Below are positions 6,733-7,610 of a stretch of DNA of 7,610 nucleotides, piece by piece. Under the pieces are notes generated by a model, which made no database searches, was not told the origin of the DNA, and saw nothing but the letters and a program-made list of their open reading frames with translations. The translations under genes and the position numbers were made by a program. The stretch comes from Porticoccaceae bacterium. GTDB taxonomy: Bacteria; Pseudomonadota; Gammaproteobacteria; Pseudomonadales; Porticoccaceae. The DNA lies in NCBI GenBank assembly GCA_002692165.1, contig NZJL01000060.1, forward strand, positions 1-7,610, in the 5' to 3' direction. Within the stretch, counting starts at the first letter, position 1; each line of letters opens with the position of its first letter.

Positions 6733-6747
6733 TTCAGTATAACTGAA
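6733..6747. promoter_or_regulatory. Candidate operator: inverted repeat TTCAGT-ATA-ACTGAA
   Basis: A perfect 15-bp dyad with 6-bp arms and a 3-nt centre, lying 61 bp (centre to centre) from the other inverted repeat in the same divergent region. The two differ in sequence, so they would bind different proteins or be unrelated. Chance cannot be excluded in AT-rich DNA. Confidence 0.35.
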
Positions 6748-6923
6748 GAATTAATTTTCACCTGATTTGTTGTGCCGCGAAAAGCGATTTAAATAATGAT
6801 TTTTTGAAAGCATAAAATGTGGCATTCGAACGCTACTGATCAATATACCCTCAATATCGCATCCGCCCCATGCTAAATTTTTGCAGTATTAATAAAATTG
6901 GTGGTACAAAAAACCGTTATGAC

Positions 6924-6952
6924 TTGATTTTCGAGTGCCGCATTCTTACAGT
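6924..6952 (+). promoter_or_regulatory. Possible sigma70-type promoter for the SCP2 gene
   Basis: TTGATT (6924-6929), a 17-nt spacer, then TACAGT (6947-6952) give 5/6 and 4/6 matches to the -35 and -10 consensus. Transcription would start near 6959 and leave a leader of about 70 nt before the ATG. This is a pattern match only. Confidence 0.3.
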
Positions 6953-7015
6953 TAGATCGCGCGATGTGTTTAGTGCGCTAGCGTACTCAACTTTTAATGG
7001 AATTATATTAGACAA

Positions 7016-7020
7016 AAGGA
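7016..7020 (+). promoter_or_regulatory. Shine-Dalgarno site that decides the SCP2 start
   Basis: AAGGA lies 8 nt before the ATG at 7029. No such site precedes the in-frame ATG at 6870, and the extra 53 codons have no SCP2 likeness, so the short 99-residue product is the supported one. Confidence 0.75.
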
Positions 7021-7028
7021 AAATTCTA

Positions 7029-7328
7029 ATGTCATTAGAAACTGTAACAGCAGGGTTGCGAGAAAAAGTAGGATCAGACTGCGGGCTGGGAGCCAGTGTA
7101 AAATTTGACTTTGGTGACGACGGGTGTTTATTTTTGGATGCCACCCAATCTCCAAATGTTATCAACAACGAGAATGAGGATGCGCAATGTACCATGATCA
7201 TAAGTCTTGAAAATTTTATGGAAATGGCTTCGGGTAATTTAGACGGCACAGCCGCTTTTATGTCAGGGAAACTGAGAATAGACGGGGACATGAGTATAGC
7301 AATGAAGCTGGGACCTATTCTTGCCTAA
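7029..7328 (+). CDS. Stand-alone SCP2 sterol-carrier/lipid-binding domain protein
   Basis: A 99-aa protein that is essentially one SCP2 domain with no signal peptide, so cytoplasmic. It begins MSLETVTAGLREKVG. The central beta-sheet segments run KFDFGDDGCLFLDA and CTMIISLENFMEMASG (54-69). The domain ends with the typical block AAFMSGKLRIDGDMSIAMKL (75-94), which follows the SCP2 pattern A-x-x-x-G-K-L-x-I-x-G-D-x-x-x-A-x-x-L. SCP2 domains bind acyl-CoAs, sterols and other lipids in a hydrophobic tunnel and often accompany enzymes of fatty-acid or steroid breakdown. Here it is likely a carrier or CoA-ester buffer for the neighbouring dehydrogenases, which is inference. It is the only plus-strand gene in the window, monocistronic, and closed by a strong terminator. 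Confidence 0.9.
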   Translation: MSLETVTAGLREKVGSDCGLGASVKFDFGDDGCLFLDATQSPNVINNENEDAQCTMIISLENFMEMASGNLDGTAAFMSGKLRIDGDMSIAMKLGPILA

Positions 7329-7345
7329 TTGGCATTTAATTTTGA

Positions 7346-7380
7346 GGCCTAAAGCAAATCTTTAGGCCCAACATTTTTTT
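7346..7380 (+). terminator. Rho-independent terminator of the SCP2 gene
   Basis: A perfect 9-bp stem, GGCCTAAAG (7346-7354) with CTTTAGGCC (7360-7368), and a 5-nt loop CAAAT lie 17 bp after the SCP2 stop. A run of seven T (7374-7380) follows. There is no A-run on the left side, so it should act mainly in the plus direction. Confidence 0.85.
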
Positions 7381-7460
7381 GAGTTTAATGCTAACCTTCA
7401 TTTTAATTAGCCCCGGCATGAATTCACTTCAGCGGTTAACTTGTGTCCGTTTAATCTGAG

Positions 7461-7610
7461 TTACAACCCGAATTGTCTTGCCGCGAGATCGCGCATAATT
7501 TCTTCTGACCCTCCACCAATCGCATTAACTCGCACTTCACGATAAATTCTTTCGATTCGACTCCCTCGCATATACCCCATGCCTCCAAGAATTTGCATAG
7601 CCTCTCGTGC
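7461..7610 (-). CDS. Acyl-CoA dehydrogenase, C-terminal end (5' part beyond the window)
   Basis: The last 49 residues of an acyl-CoA dehydrogenase. EAMQILGGMGYMRGSRIERI contains the Q-x-x-G-G-x-G-Y FAD-contact motif of the family. It is followed by YREVRVNAIGGGSEEIMRDL, which ends at a TAA (7461-7463). The position of the MCAD catalytic Glu ('YEGT') is Gly (IGGGS), so the base, if any, should lie on helix G outside this window, as in isovaleryl- or long-chain-type enzymes. Unlike the other two dehydrogenases here it keeps both C-terminal elements and looks like an ordinary homomeric enzyme. It converges on the SCP2 gene with its terminator between them. Confidence 0.9.
   Translation of the reverse strand, partial: AREAMQILGGMGYMRGSRIERIYREVRVNAIGGGSEEIMRDLAARQFGL

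Larger units (their letters stand above)
6581..7028. other. Divergent intergenic region between phosphotransferase and SCP2 genes
   Basis: These 448 bp contain no supported gene. The stretch is AT-rich, especially 6690-6850, and must hold the promoters for both flanking genes. It carries the GAGG ribosome site of the phosphotransferase (6588-6591), two perfect 6-bp-arm inverted repeats and a possible plus-strand promoter, listed separately. An open frame continues upstream of SCP2 as far as 6870, but it lacks family likeness before residue MSLETV and has no ribosome site. Confidence 0.6.

Noticed and set aside
6870..7028. A 53-codon N-terminal extension of the SCP2 protein from an upstream ATG
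   Set aside because: It has no ribosome site and no domain likeness, and a good AAGGA precedes the ATG at 7029, which gives a normal-length SCP2 protein.
6917..7291. A 124-codon minus-strand open frame opposite SCP2
   Set aside because: It is antisense to a well-supported gene, its composition is unlike a real protein and no motif is visible.

Overview
The window looks like part of a catabolic (acyl-CoA degradation) region from a heterotrophic proteobacterium. A marine or aquatic gammaproteobacterial lineage is my guess, from the gene mix and the moderate, slightly AT-rich base composition; nothing here fixes the taxonomy. No RNA gene, CRISPR array, intact insertion sequence or plasmid feature was seen.

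Layout, read on the minus strand from right to left. A protein-kinase-like phosphotransferase of the APH/ACAD10-ACAD11 kinase type (5516-6580) is followed after 30 bp by a Spinster-like MFS transporter (4205-5485). Next comes about 780 bp without an intact gene, but it is not empty. It holds the decayed N-terminal part of an AtuA-like (DUF1446) acyclic-terpene-utilisation protein with two in-frame stops, joined to what looks like the last residues of a glutathione S-transferase, and possibly a third, unidentified remnant. After it comes a tightly coupled trio: a large acyl-CoA dehydrogenase subunit (2239-3423), a small acyl-CoA dehydrogenase subunit (1088-2242, ATGA overlap) and an HSL-family alpha/beta hydrolase (1076 to beyond base 1, 11-bp gap).

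On the right, a short stand-alone SCP2 (sterol-carrier/lipid-binding) protein is read on the plus strand (7029-7328) and ends in a strong intrinsic terminator. The C-terminus of a third acyl-CoA dehydrogenase enters from the right edge on the minus strand (7461-7610). The 448 bp between the divergent phosphotransferase and SCP2 genes contain two short perfect inverted repeats that could be operators.

How the genes may work together: the two dehydrogenase subunits split one active site. The large one carries the helix-G catalytic Glu and the substrate/flavin loop; the small one carries the FAD-contact Arg and the QIHGG motif. This is the hallmark of alpha2beta2 dehydrogenases of the PimC/PimD and steroid-side-chain type. 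With an SCP2 lipid-binding protein, an esterase/lactonase, a lipid-type MFS transporter and a possible hydroxyacyl-CoA kinase, the region suggests uptake and beta-oxidation of a bulky, hydrophobic carboxylic acid or ester (steroid, terpenoid or branched/dicarboxylic acid). The substrate cannot be read from the sequence. The dead AtuA-like gene suggests that a terpenoid branch has been lost.
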